Source: NAT127 sp034717695
Lineage (GTDB): Bacteria; Pseudomonadota; Gammaproteobacteria; Pseudomonadales; Porticoccaceae
DNA length: 64,000 nucleotides
NCBI GenBank assembly: GCA_034717695.1
Contig: JAYELS010000030.1
Location: forward strand, 108,537 to 172,536
Direction: 5' to 3'
This document shows, in pieces, positions 37,546-47,732 of the stretch (position 1 is its first letter; every line of letters starts with the position of its first letter). The notes beneath the pieces were generated by a model. That model was not told the DNA's origin. It worked only from the letters and a program-made list of their open reading frames with translations, and ran no database searches. Position numbers and translations under genes: made by a program.

Positions 37546-37728
37546 ATGTTGATCTTGACTCGGCGTGTTGGCGAAACCCTGGTGGTAGGCGATGACATCA
37601 CTGTCACCGTGCTCGGGGTCAAAGGGAACCAGGTGCGGCTTGGCGTCAACGCGCCCAAGGACGTATCGGTCCACCGCGAGGAAATCTACCAGCGCATCCA
37701 GCAGGAAAAAGGCCAGGGCAACCAGTAA
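37546..37728 (+). CDS. csrA: Carbon storage regulator CsrA
   Basis: 60 residues with the typical CsrA core MLILTRRVGETLVVGD and VRLGVNAPKDVSVHREEIY. CsrA is an RNA-binding dimer that blocks or stabilises mRNAs at GGA motifs. A TAGGAGA ribosome site precedes the ATG. It lies upstream of tRNA-Ser, matching the conserved alaS-csrA-tRNA-Ser arrangement. Confidence 0.98.
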   Translation: MLILTRRVGETLVVGDDITVTVLGVKGNQVRLGVNAPKDVSVHREEIYQRIQQEKGQGNQ

Positions 37729-37774
37729 TTGGCCGCCCAGGGCCCTTTGATTTTCCGGCTGGTGTGGTATTATG

Positions 37775-37800
37775 CCGCCCTCTCGTCGGGGCGGTATTTT
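37775..37800 (+). terminator. Candidate terminator of csrA
   Basis: CCGCCC and GGGCGG pair around an 8-base loop and are followed by TATTTT. A promoter-like TTGATT-N15-TATTAT (37747-37773) lies just upstream and could instead start the tRNA transcript, with this GC-rich stretch as its discriminator. Confidence 0.5.
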
Positions 37801-37829
37801 CCGCGTTTTCCACATCCTGACGGAATTTT

Positions 37830-37920
37830 GGTGAGGTGGCCGAGTGGCTGAAGGCGCGCCCCTGCTAAGGGCGTATAGGCTAATACCCTATCGAGGGTTC
37901 GAATCCCTCCCTCACCGCCA
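37830..37920 (+). tRNA. tRNA-Ser (anticodon GCU)
   Basis: The acceptor arm GGTGAGG pairs with CCTCACC, followed by GCCA with an encoded CCA end. The D-arm begins TGGCCGAGTGGCTGAAGG, the anticodon loop is CTGCTAA (anticodon GCT), a long variable arm follows, and the T-arm contains GGTTCGAATCC. Length of about 91 nt fits a class II serine tRNA. It is the last gene of the alaS-lysC-csrA block and a common type of island integration site. Confidence 0.97.
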
Positions 37921-38177
37921 AATATCTATGAAAATCATGGGCTTGAGAGGTGAAATAGCCTCTCACCCATCATTCCACCCATCGTTCGTGATGGGATGTT
38001 ATGAGACCAGCTGAGTCAATCCCTCCGCCCTGATATACTCCCGGCTGCGACTATTCTGGGACAGCCCTACGTCCCGCTTATTTCCCCAAACTGATCCCAT
38101 TCCGCCGATAAATCATTGATCGGCCCCGGCCTTTACGTCCTGCCTCCGGGTTCGCTCACATCCCTATCGGAACCGGT
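37921..38177. other. Gene-free spacer after tRNA-Ser with repeats
   Basis: No credible gene. It holds a stem TGAGAGG/CCTCTCA (37944-37950 with 37959-37965), two 12-bp tandem units of CACCCATCATTC type (37964-37987, 11 of 12 identical) and a CCCATCA/TGATGGG inverted repeat (37966-37972 with 37989-37995). Short repeats of this kind beside a tRNA resemble integrase arm sites. No integrase gene is present in the window. Confidence 0.55.
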
Positions 38178-38340
38178 TCAATGCAGCGGGACCTCGATGT
38201 TCGGCTTGGTCAGCGCCGTGGCGATGCTGCGGGTAATTTCGCGAAACACCTCCGCCGTCGGCACACCAACAACTTGCGCCGCACCTTCGGCCCCTTGCAG
38301 GCTCGCATAGACCGCCAGCCAGCCCGGGGATTCAGGTCGT
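38178..38340 (-). pseudogene. Possible 3' remnant of an unknown gene
   Basis: An open frame of about 50 codons ends at 38178 with VPTAEVFREITRSIATALTK, which has an amphipathic look, but there is no plausible start codon or ribosome site; upstream it runs into another frame of the acyltransferase gene. It could be the tail of a deleted gene at the island edge, or chance. I do not recognise it. Confidence 0.25.
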
Positions 38341-40968
38341 CGGATCGGCGGCTTGCGCCAGGGCCGCGAGCCGCGCCGCGACGGCCTCGGTGATGCGCGA
38401 GGGCACCGCTTCCCCGCCCGCGGCGATGAGTGGAAGGGGGTCCAGCGGCGGGCCGAAGGTGAGGCGGATGGGCAGCAGACGCGGCCAGCGGCGGCCCAAG
38501 GGCATGGCTTCGAAGGCGCCGGCAATATGTACCGGCACTACGGGCAGCGGAAAACGGGCCATCAGCAACCCCAGCCCCGGGCGCAGGGGCAGCAGCTGGC
38601 CCGTGACGGAGCGCTGGCCTTCGGGGAACCAGACTAGACTGTCGCCCTGCCGAATCGCGGCCGCCGCCAGGGCCAGCGCGCCGAGCGCCCCCTGTTCCGG
38701 CGTCAGGGGCAGCACGCGGCCAATGCGGCTCAATCCTCGGGTCACGGGGTTGCCGAAGGCGATGCCGGCCCAGCCGCCCCAGCAGGTGCGTGTCAACGTG
38801 GCAGAGGGCAATGCGGCGGCGAGGGCGAATGGATCGAGGACGCTCGCGTGGTTGGGCGCGAACACACAGGGCCCGGCGGACAGGTGTTCCAGCCCCGTCA
38901 CCTGAAGACGGAAGGCGCCGCGCATTAGCAGCCGGTTCAGGGCGATGAGCAACCGGTGGGCGGCGCGGATCGGACCGCGGTGCGGCCGCAGCCAAGCCAG
39001 TTCGCGCGCCGGCAGCACTTCATCCGGCCGTTCCCACGATAGGGCGCGGGCAGCGGCGGGGGCGACCTGAGCAGCGCGCAGCAGGTCGCGCACCGTCTCG
39101 ATGCCGGCGATGGCCGTCTCGGTCAGTTCCGCCCCGGTCAGGCGCTGCATGGCCAGGGCCAGATCGAGCCAGGCGAGCGAATCCACGCCCAGATCAAGGC
39201 GCAGGCCTGTATCTGGCGTCAGGTGGCGGTCCGGGTAGCGGCGCACGAGTTCTTCCCAGACCTGGCGCGGGGCAGGATCCTCCAGCAGCAAGCGATCCGG
39301 CTCCGCCCAGCGCTCCGGCGGCAGCGGCGCGGCGGCCTCTGCCCAGCCGGACCTGGCCGCGGCATAAACCTGCGGCAGCACGTGGCGACGCAATTTGCCC
39401 AGGCGCGTGCGCGGCAGGGGATCGCGGGTGACGGCGAATTCGACGATGCGCTGGTAACTCGCCAGGCGCGGGTTGGTTTCTTCCACCGCTTGGCGCGCGG
39501 CGGCCTGCACGTCCATGAGCCCGGCGCGGCAGATCGCCCCCGGCTCTGGCAGCACCAGTCCGACGAGCCGATCTTCCCACTCCAGCAGGGCGAATTCCTG
39601 GATGAAGGGATGCGCCGCGAAGGCGCGCTCCACCTCCTCCGGCTGGATGTTCTCGCCGCCGGCGGTGACGATGAGTTCCTTGGCGCGACCGGAGAGGGTG
39701 AGCCAGCCGTCCTCCATCCGCCCCAGGTCGCCGGTGCGGAACCAGCCGTCGGCGGTGAAGGCTTCGCGGGTCTTCTCCGGCAGGTTGCGGTAGCCGGCGA
39801 AGACATTGGGGCCGCGGGCGAGGACTTCACCCACTTGATCGGAAGGTGCGTCGATCTTGATCTCCACCCCGGGCACCGGCGACCCCACCGCGTCCAGCCG
39901 AGGTGAGGGTGGCAGGTTCATGGCGAGCAGTGGCGCGGTCTCGGTAAGCCCGTAGCCGATGGCTAGGCGCCAGCCCAGACCCTCCAGGCGCCAGGCGAGC
40001 GCCGGGTCGAGGGCGGCGCCGCCGCAGGCCAGCAGGCGCAGGCGCGGAGCAAGCTGGGCGTGCAGGCGGCCGAACAGCCACCGGCCGAGGTGCAGGCCCA
40101 GACGTCGGCGCACCCACACGGAGAACGCCAGCAGGCGCGAGAACAACAACACAGCCGCCCGCCCGCGCACCGCCACCTGCGCCTCGATAGCCGCGTACAG
40201 GGCGGCGTACAGGCGCGGCACACCGATCATGATCGTCGCCTCGCCGTCCCTCAACGCTTGCACTACCCGCGGGCCGGTCAGCGCCTGCGGAATGATGAGC
40301 GGCAGGCCCAGGGCCACCGGCGTCAGCACGCCCATGACGAAGGGATAGACATGGTGCAGCGGCAGCGGCAGGCCCACCCGGTCGCCGGGGCCGAGCAGGC
40401 CGGTGGCGGCGATGGCGTTGAGCTGAAAGGCGAGGTTGGCATGGGTGAGGGGCACCCCCTTGGGCAGGCCGGTGGTGCCCGAAGTGTAGAATAGGGCGGC
40501 GGGGTCTTCCGGGCGGATATCGGGCAGGGCGCTCGGCTCGGTCATGAGTGCGGCCATACCACGTGGATCCCCGTCCGGCGCGTCCAGCAAGGCCACGGGG
40601 AGGCCCGCGCCTGCGAGGCGTTCGAGCCGGTCGCAAGTGGTGAACACCAGGCGCGCACCGCTGTCGGCCAGCATGTGCGCGAGGTTCTCGCTCGATGCCT
40701 GCACGTCCAGCGGCAGCACCGTCATGCCAGCGCAAACCGCGGCCAGGGCGGCGACGACCCATTCCGGGCGGTCGGGGCCGAAGAGGGCCACCGTGTCGCC
40801 GCGCCGGAGCCGCCCGGCGAGTCCCGCCGCCAGACGCTGGACGTCCCCGTGCAGCGCGCCCCTATTGATGGCGCGCGTGCCGTCCACGGTCACGTACAGC
40901 AACGCGGGCTCGTCGCTGCGCTCCGCGAGGCCGTCGACGATCGGGATCAGGGTGGCGAGGTTTTTCAT
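38332..40968 (-). CDS. Acyl-CoA/ACP ligase fused to carrier and acyltransferase domains
   Basis: 878 residues in three parts. An AMP-forming ligase (about 1-530) has YTSGTTGLPKGVPLTH near residue 160 and GWFRTGDLGRM. A carrier-protein-like domain has LGVDSLAWLDL near 592, with Ser as probable phosphopantetheine site. A PlsC acyltransferase has NHASVLD near 706 and WFPEGQRS near 782. The layout suggests activation of a fatty acid, loading on the internal carrier and transfer to a lysophospholipid-type acceptor. The start overlaps the upstream MFS remnant (ATGA). Confidence 0.9.
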   Translation of the reverse strand: MKNLATLIPIVDGLAERSDEPALLYVTVDGTRAINRGALHGDVQRLAAGLAGRLRRGDTVALFGPDRPEWVVAALAAVCAGMTVLPLDVQASSENLAHMLADSGARLVFTTCDRLERLAGAGLPVALLDAPDGDPRGMAALMTEPSALPDIRPEDPAALFYTSGTTGLPKGVPLTHANLAFQLNAIAATGLLGPGDRVGLPLPLHHVYPFVMGVLTPVALGLPLIIPQALTGPRVVQALRDGEATIMIGVPRLYAALYAAIEAQVAVRGRAAVLLFSRLLAFSVWVRRRLGLHLGRWLFGRLHAQLAPRLRLLACGGAALDPALAWRLEGLGWRLAIGYGLTETAPLLAMNLPPSPRLDAVGSPVPGVEIKIDAPSDQVGEVLARGPNVFAGYRNLPEKTREAFTADGWFRTGDLGRMEDGWLTLSGRAKELIVTAGGENIQPEEVERAFAAHPFIQEFALLEWEDRLVGLVLPEPGAICRAGLMDVQAAARQAVEETNPRLASYQRIVEFAVTRDPLPRTRLGKLRRHVLPQVYAAARSGWAEAAAPLPPERWAEPDRLLLEDPAPRQVWEELVRRYPDRHLTPDTGLRLDLGVDSLAWLDLALAMQRLTGAELTETAIAGIETVRDLLRAAQVAPAAARALSWERPDEVLPARELAWLRPHRGPIRAAHRLLIALNRLLMRGAFRLQVTGLEHLSAGPCVFAPNHASVLDPFALAAALPSATLTRTCWGGWAGIAFGNPVTRGLSRIGRVLPLTPEQGALGALALAAAAIRQGDSLVWFPEGQRSVTGQLLPLRPGLGLLMARFPLPVVPVHIAGAFEAMPLGRRWPRLLPIRLTFGPPLDPLPLIAAGGEAVPSRITEAVAARLAALAQAADPTT

Positions 40969-41285
40969 GGCGATCTCCCGGAAATGTCGTGTGGTTCGGA
41001 TTCAGCGGGTTCCAGTTCAGCGCCCAGGGCCGCGTGCTGGCCGCGTGCCGTGCGCACGCCAGGCCGGAGGACGAGGCCGACGATGAAATACACGCCGGTC
41101 AGCAACAGGGCGCGGTGGTGGTCGCCGCCGGACAGCCAGGTCACGAGGCCATAGGAAAACGGCCCGACGATAGCCGCCAGTTTCACCGCCAGGCCGTAGA
41201 AGCCGCAGAACTCGGCCATCCGTCCCGGCAGCGCCGCCGTTGCCGTGAACAGGATCAGGCCAGCGCTGAACGCGCACCCGGTCAT
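40965..41285 (-). pseudogene. Truncated MFS (UMF1/Atg22-like) transporter
   Basis: 106 codons matching only the C-terminal part of a UMF1-type major facilitator: RMAEFCGFYGLAVKLAAIVG and a following helix ALLLTGVYFIVGLVL. Full-length relatives have about twelve helices; some three remain. It is nevertheless framed by ATGA overlaps with both neighbours, so it may still be translated. I read it as the residue of an internal deletion. Confidence 0.65.
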
Positions 41286-42466
41286 GGCGCCTCCCGCTGC
41301 GCCAGCAGACGGTCCACGGCGCGCCACATGTGCAGGATGTCCGGCAGCTCCCGGCTGAGGAAACGCCGGGTGAGGACGTGTGACAGGGAGAGGTCCACAT
41401 GGCCGAGTACGGCGTCGAGCAGATACAGATTCGCCTGACCGGGCGGCAGCGCCGACGCCAGGGCCACGCTCTCCGTCCAGATGATGAGGTTGTCATTGTG
41501 GCCATGTACCAGGATCAGCTGCGCCGCGAGTCTGCCTAGGTCCTTGTCGTGGAGGGACAAGGCGCCGAGGTCCGCTCGCAAGCGCGCTGGCAACTCGGCA
41601 TACAGCCGCGGGAAGACCTCGGGGTCTGTGTTCAAGGCCAGCGCATGCACCGCCTGACCCTCGTGCCCCAGCTGCGCAGCCAGCGCGGCCAGGTCGGCGG
41701 CGCGGTCCTCCAGGCGGTGCGTGGCCATGGCGGAAAGCAGCTGGGCGTCATGCGCATTCATATAGGGCAGCGCGGACTGCACCAGCACCAGCTTGCCATA
41801 GTCGTCGGGCGTCAGGTGTTGCCATGCGCCCTCCGCCTGATAATAGCCAGTGGTGAAGTAGCGGATGGTGCCGGGCAGGTCGTAATAGCCGCCCACGCCG
41901 ACGACGAAGCGAACCCGCATGCGCACGTCCTCTTCCAGCGCGGCGAGGACCGCCGGGCCGACGCCATAGCTGAAGGCGGCCATGCCCGCCTGGCCCGCCG
42001 GGGCGAGCTCGGGCTGGCCGGCGAGCCAGACGAAGGCGTCGGCTACCACGCGGGCGTCCGACGGATGGATACGCAGTTCGCGCAGTCCCGTGATGTCTGG
42101 CACCAGCACCGCGAAGCGGGCGCGCGCGAGCGTCCTGGCGAAGGCGACAATGCGCGGTTCGTCCTTGCCCTGGGGCACCGCCCCGGGCACCAGGACGATG
42201 CCGGCCAGGGGTTTGGCGTCGGCCGGGGTGTAGAGGTCGCCCGTGCGCTCGCGGCCCGCCACGGTGTAGCGCACTGCCGTGCGCGCCGGCTCGGCAGTAT
42301 TCGCTTTGAGTAGCGAGGGTATCTCGCCCGCTGCCACGTCGGCGAGCACCAGGGCCGATTCCCAGTGCCGCTCCGGCGCACAGCCCGCCAGGACCACGAG
42401 CCCCAGCGCCAGTATCCATGGGCGACAGAACCTGAAGGACTTGACGGTCGCGCCGATCCGGCTCAT
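41282..42466 (-). CDS. Alpha/beta-hydrolase-type lipoprotein
   Basis: 394 residues from the ATG at 42466, which gives a lipoprotein signal (WILALGLVVLAGC). The body shows a hydrolase-fold core: GIVLVPGAVPQGKDEPR, a nucleophile elbow FSYGVGP with Ser, and a late acidic/His region (HGHNDNLI, LGHVDLSLSH). It resembles dienelactone-hydrolase-like esterases. The substrate is unknown; location in an operon with an acyl ligase/acyltransferase hints at lipid metabolism. Confidence 0.75.
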   Translation of the reverse strand: MSRIGATVKSFRFCRPWILALGLVVLAGCAPERHWESALVLADVAAGEIPSLLKANTAEPARTAVRYTVAGRERTGDLYTPADAKPLAGIVLVPGAVPQGKDEPRIVAFARTLARARFAVLVPDITGLRELRIHPSDARVVADAFVWLAGQPELAPAGQAGMAAFSYGVGPAVLAALEEDVRMRVRFVVGVGGYYDLPGTIRYFTTGYYQAEGAWQHLTPDDYGKLVLVQSALPYMNAHDAQLLSAMATHRLEDRAADLAALAAQLGHEGQAVHALALNTDPEVFPRLYAELPARLRADLGALSLHDKDLGRLAAQLILVHGHNDNLIIWTESVALASALPPGQANLYLLDAVLGHVDLSLSHVLTRRFLSRELPDILHMWRAVDRLLAQREAP

Positions 42467-42570
42467 GAATGCGTCGCTGTGCAAGGGTGGAAGCCGTTGC
42501 CCGACGAGAACCTCGGCCACGAGGTGGAGGCGGTACACAGGGTGGCGTTTTTGCATGCCGGACATTCCAT
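42463..42570 (-). CDS. 35-residue CxxC peptide, possible zinc-ribbon remnant
   Basis: MECPACKNATLC begins a 35-codon frame preceded by a good ribosome site (AAGGAGA, 6 bases before ATG). It ends with a TGA overlapping the hydrolase ATG. The N-terminus resembles small zf-TFIIB domain proteins, which normally have a second CxxC pair; that pair is absent, so this may be a frameshifted remnant or a leader coupling translation of the hydrolase. Confidence 0.4.
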   Translation of the reverse strand: MECPACKNATLCTASTSWPRFSSGNGFHPCTATHS

Positions 42571-42723
42571 CGGCAGTCTCCTTCGGCGTTCGGGTGGGGT
42601 TGGGATACTGGACTGGGCTCGACGTCCCGGAGCTGCTTCGGTCGCTCTTGCGCGCGCCATGCTCCAGCACGTAGCGTGACAGCCGCAGGTGCTCCTATTC
42701 CTTCGAACCCCTGTCCGTATAAA

Positions 42724-44019
42724 TCAGGTTTGGCACCCCGCTTCCATCAATACATACCGCACCGCGCCCGTCAATAGCGAAAGGTCCTGCGGCTCGATAA
42801 CGTAGGGCGGCATCATGTAGACCAGACGGCCGAAAGGACGCAGCCAGATCCCGGCCTCCACCAATCGCGGCGTCAGCGCGAGCAGGTCCACCGGCGCATG
42901 CATCTCGATGACGCCGATCGCACCCAGCACCCGCACCTCCCGAACCGTCGCCAGCGCGGCACAGGGTGCCAGTTCCGCGCGCAGTTGCTGTTCGATACCC
43001 CGCACCCGAGCCTGCCAGTCGGGCTCCAACAGCAGATCGATGCTCGCCACCGCCACGGCACAGGCCAGCGGATTGGCCATGAAGGTCGGCCCGTGCATGA
43101 AGCAGCCAGCGCCGCCCCGGGAGACGGTCTCCGCTACCTCAGCGGTGGTGAGGGTCGCGGCGAGCGTGAGATAGCCGCCGGTGAGCGCCTTGCCGAGACA
43201 GAGGATGTCCGGCGCGATGCCGGCGTGCTCGCAGGCGAAAAGTTTTCCGGTGCGACCGAAGCCGGTGGCGATCTCATCGGCGATGAGCAGCACCTCGTGC
43301 GCATCGCACAGGGCGCGCACTTGGCGCAGGTGCTCGGGGTGGTAGAACCACATGCCGCTCGCGCCCTGCGCGATCGGCTCCAGGATCACCGCCGCGAGTT
43401 CGTCGCGGTGCGTCTCGATCAGGCGCGCGAATTCGGCGATGTCGGACGAGTCCCAGGGATCGTCGAAGCGGCAGGCCGGGCGCGGCGCGAAGAGTTGCTG
43501 CGGAAGAACCCCCTCGAACAGATGGTGCATGCCGGTGACCGGATCGCACACCGACATGGCGGCGAAGGTGTCGCCGTGATAGCCGCCGCGCAGGGCGAGC
43601 AACCGGTGCTTGCTGGGGCGACCGCGGGCCTGCCAGTACTGGATCGCCATCTTGGCGGCCACCTCCACCGCCACCGAGCCCGAATCGCACAGAAAGACCT
43701 TCTCGAGCGGCGCGGGGCTGAGCCCCACCAGCCGGCGTGCCAGCTCGATCGCCGGCGCATGGGTGAGGCCGCCGAACATCACGTGCGCCATGCGGCCGAG
43801 CTGCTCCTCCACCGCGCGGTTGAGCCGGGGGTGGTTGTAGCCGTGGATCGCCGCCCACCATGAGGCCATGCCGTCGATGAGTGTGCGTCCGTCGGCGAGC
43901 CGCAGACGCACGCCCGAGGCTGAAATCACCGGCAAGGCCGACGGAGGATCGGTCATCGAGCTGTACGGGTGCCAGAGATGGGCGCGGTCGAAGGCGAGCG
44001 CCTCGGCCCAGTCCGTCAT
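42724..44019 (-). CDS. bioA: Adenosylmethionine-8-amino-7-oxononanoate transaminase
   Basis: 431 residues from the ATG at 44019, close to E. coli BioA. Motifs: LWHPYSSM near the N-terminus, GMASWWAAIHGYNHP, and the PLP lysine in CLGKALTGGYLTLA near residue 276. BioA makes 7,8-diaminopelargonate for biotin using SAM as amino donor. No other bio genes are in the window. An in-frame extension to 44118 is possible but unlike the family. Confidence 0.94.
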   Translation of the reverse strand: MTDWAEALAFDRAHLWHPYSSMTDPPSALPVISASGVRLRLADGRTLIDGMASWWAAIHGYNHPRLNRAVEEQLGRMAHVMFGGLTHAPAIELARRLVGLSPAPLEKVFLCDSGSVAVEVAAKMAIQYWQARGRPSKHRLLALRGGYHGDTFAAMSVCDPVTGMHHLFEGVLPQQLFAPRPACRFDDPWDSSDIAEFARLIETHRDELAAVILEPIAQGASGMWFYHPEHLRQVRALCDAHEVLLIADEIATGFGRTGKLFACEHAGIAPDILCLGKALTGGYLTLAATLTTAEVAETVSRGGAGCFMHGPTFMANPLACAVAVASIDLLLEPDWQARVRGIEQQLRAELAPCAALATVREVRVLGAIGVIEMHAPVDLLALTPRLVEAGIWLRPFGRLVYMMPPYVIEPQDLSLLTGAVRYVLMEAGCQT

Positions 44020-44122
44020 GGCGAGATCGTCGCCGGCCCCGGCGCCCTGGCCGCGCCGCCTGTCTGCCGAATCACAGGCAGGCCGGACCGCCCCAGGGTC
44101 GAAGCGAACGTCGGTCACGGCT

Positions 44123-45796
<1,674 letters not shown>

Positions 45797-45915
45797 GATG
45801 ATCTACCCTCGTGTGGAATCTGAGTGGCCGCTGCAATGCCGTGGCCCTGTAGCTGAATGCCCGCGCCTGGTGCGGGCCTCGCGGACGGGATTTTGCACGC
45901 GCGGACTGCATGCAT

Positions 45916-46959
45916 TCATTCGACGAGCCTCCACGCTACCGACCCTCCGGCACGCAGTGGCACCAGGGCATCCCCGCCGAGATCGATCTCCGGCGGGACC
46001 CGCCAGGCCTGCTTCACCAGCGTGACGGTGTCGTGGTTGCGCGGCAGGCCGTAGAAATCCGGTCCGTGAAAACCGGCGAACGCCTCCAGTTTGTCGAGCG
46101 CGCCGGCCTGCTCGAACACTTCGGCATAGAGTTCGATGCCCGCGTGCGCGGTGTAGAGGCCGGCGCAGCCGCAGGCCGACTCCTTGGCGCGCCGCGCGTG
46201 CGGGGCGCTGTCGGTGCCGAGGAAGAATTTGGGGTTGCCGCCGGTCGCGGCGGCGACGAGCGCCCGGCGGTGCGCCTCGCGCTTCAACACCGGCAGGCAG
46301 TAGGCGTGCGGGCGGATGCCGCCGGCGAACATGGCGTTGCGGTTGAGCAGCAGATGGTGCGCGGTGACGGTCGCGGCCAGGTTCGGGCCGGTGCGCTCGA
46401 TGAATTCCACCGCCTCGCGCGTGGTGATGTGTTCCAGCACCACCTTGAGGCGCGGGAAACGCTCGACGATGGGGATCAGGTGCCGCTCGATGAACACCCG
46501 CTCGCGGTCGAAGACATCGACCGCGGGGTCGGTGACCTCGCCGTGCAGCAGCAGCGGCAGGCCGACTTCCTCCATGACGGCGAACACCGCCTCGCAGCGC
46601 GCGAAGTCGCTGACGCCGAATGCGGAATTCGTCGTCGCGCCCGCGAGAAAGGCCTCGCCCACGCCGTATACGATGCCACTCTCTTTGGCGCGCACGATCT
46701 CTTCGGGCGATGTATGGTCGGTGAGATACAGCGTCATCAGCGGCTCGAAGCACATCTCCGCCGGCAGCGCCGCCAGGATGCGGTCGCGGTAGGCGCGCGC
46801 CTCGTACACCGTGCGCACCGGCGGATCGAGGTTGGGCATGACCATGGCGCGGGCGAAGCGCCGCGCCGTGTCGGGGAGCACCGCGGCCAGCATTTCGCCA
46901 TCGCGCAGGTGCAGGTGCCAGTCGTCGGGGCGGGTGAGGGTCAGGCGGGTCGTCGTCAT
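45916..46959 (-). CDS. pyrC: Dihydroorotase (PyrC) with altered active-site loop
   Basis: 347 residues, the size of E. coli PyrC. Metal and substrate residues are kept: WHLHLRDG, VMPNLDPP, LLHGEVTD, VLEHITT, LGTDSAPHA. The segment that normally reads AVKLYPAGATTNS instead reads GVGEAFLAGATTNS, so position 102, the carboxylated lysine bridging the two zincs, is Glu. Either Glu bridges the metals, or the protein has lost or changed activity. An in-frame extension upstream to 47055 looks spurious. Confidence 0.9.
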   Translation of the reverse strand: MTTTRLTLTRPDDWHLHLRDGEMLAAVLPDTARRFARAMVMPNLDPPVRTVYEARAYRDRILAALPAEMCFEPLMTLYLTDHTSPEEIVRAKESGIVYGVGEAFLAGATTNSAFGVSDFARCEAVFAVMEEVGLPLLLHGEVTDPAVDVFDRERVFIERHLIPIVERFPRLKVVLEHITTREAVEFIERTGPNLAATVTAHHLLLNRNAMFAGGIRPHAYCLPVLKREAHRRALVAAATGGNPKFFLGTDSAPHARRAKESACGCAGLYTAHAGIELYAEVFEQAGALDKLEAFAGFHGPDFYGLPRNHDTVTLVKQAWRVPPEIDLGGDALVPLRAGGSVAWRLVE

Positions 46960-47051
46960 GACGGGGCTCAAGGTCGCGCCTTCCGGAATGAGCGGTGCGC
47001 AGCGCGCGCCCGCGCCAAACCCCGGGTCAGACCGCGGACGGGACGAAGGTC

Positions 47052-47732
47052 TCATGACGCCCGTCCTACGTCCGCGCGGTTGTCCGCAGCTTCTGGCCTG
47101 TCCGCCTTACCGGACAGCAGGTCAGGCACGAGGCCGCGTCGGCCGAGATCGGCGAGAAACCCGGGCAGCGCCTCGACCAGTTCCCCGGGACGGTTGATGC
47201 CCCGGCCACCGTCGTGCATCAGGACGATGTCACCGGCCTGCGTCGCGGCGAGTCGGCGGGCAATCGCCGACGCCGCACCGAGCGGCCCCCAGTCCACCGC
47301 GCTGCGGTTCCACAGCACGAGTTTCTGGCCGCTGCGTTCGGCTTCCTCGATCATGCAACGGCGCAGGCGCCCGTGCGGCGGCCGGAAGAACTTCGGCGCG
47401 CGACCGATGAGGTCGGCGAGCGCGGCGCTGCCATCGAGAACTTCCTTGCGCGCAGTCGACGCGCGCATCGTCCAGGGATGGCGGTGACTCCAGGTGTGGT
47501 TTCCCAGCGCGTGCCCATGCGCCGCGATCCGGCGCACGAGCGCGGCCTGCTCGATCGCGCTGCGCCCGACCACGAAGAATGTTGCCAGAACGTTCGCCTG
47601 CGCCAGGAGATCGAGGATGCGCGGTGTCCAGCGCGGATCCGGTCCGTCGTCGAAGGTCAGGTACAGGCACCGGGGTTCAGGTGGCCGCGAGAGGCCAGGT
47701 GGCGGGTTCCCGATTTCCTCCTCATGGATCAT
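47052..47732 (-). CDS. NodB-type polysaccharide deacetylase
   Basis: 226 residues. The NodB motifs are LTFDDGPDPRWTP (residues 25-37) with catalytic and metal Asp, and GNHTWSHRHPW with metal His. No signal peptide is visible, so a cytoplasmic or membrane-surface substrate such as a glycolipid or lipid-linked sugar is likely. It overlaps the upstream glycosyltransferase gene by 11 bases, which argues for a joint pathway. Confidence 0.88.
   Translation of the reverse strand: MIHEEEIGNPPPGLSRPPEPRCLYLTFDDGPDPRWTPRILDLLAQANVLATFFVVGRSAIEQAALVRRIAAHGHALGNHTWSHRHPWTMRASTARKEVLDGSAALADLIGRAPKFFRPPHGRLRRCMIEEAERSGQKLVLWNRSAVDWGPLGAASAIARRLAATQAGDIVLMHDGGRGINRPGELVEALPGFLADLGRRGLVPDLLSGKADRPEAADNRADVGRAS

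Noticed and set aside
37921..38331. Integrase or transposase gene after the tRNA
   Set aside because: No open frame with tyrosine-recombinase or DDE motifs is present on either strand.
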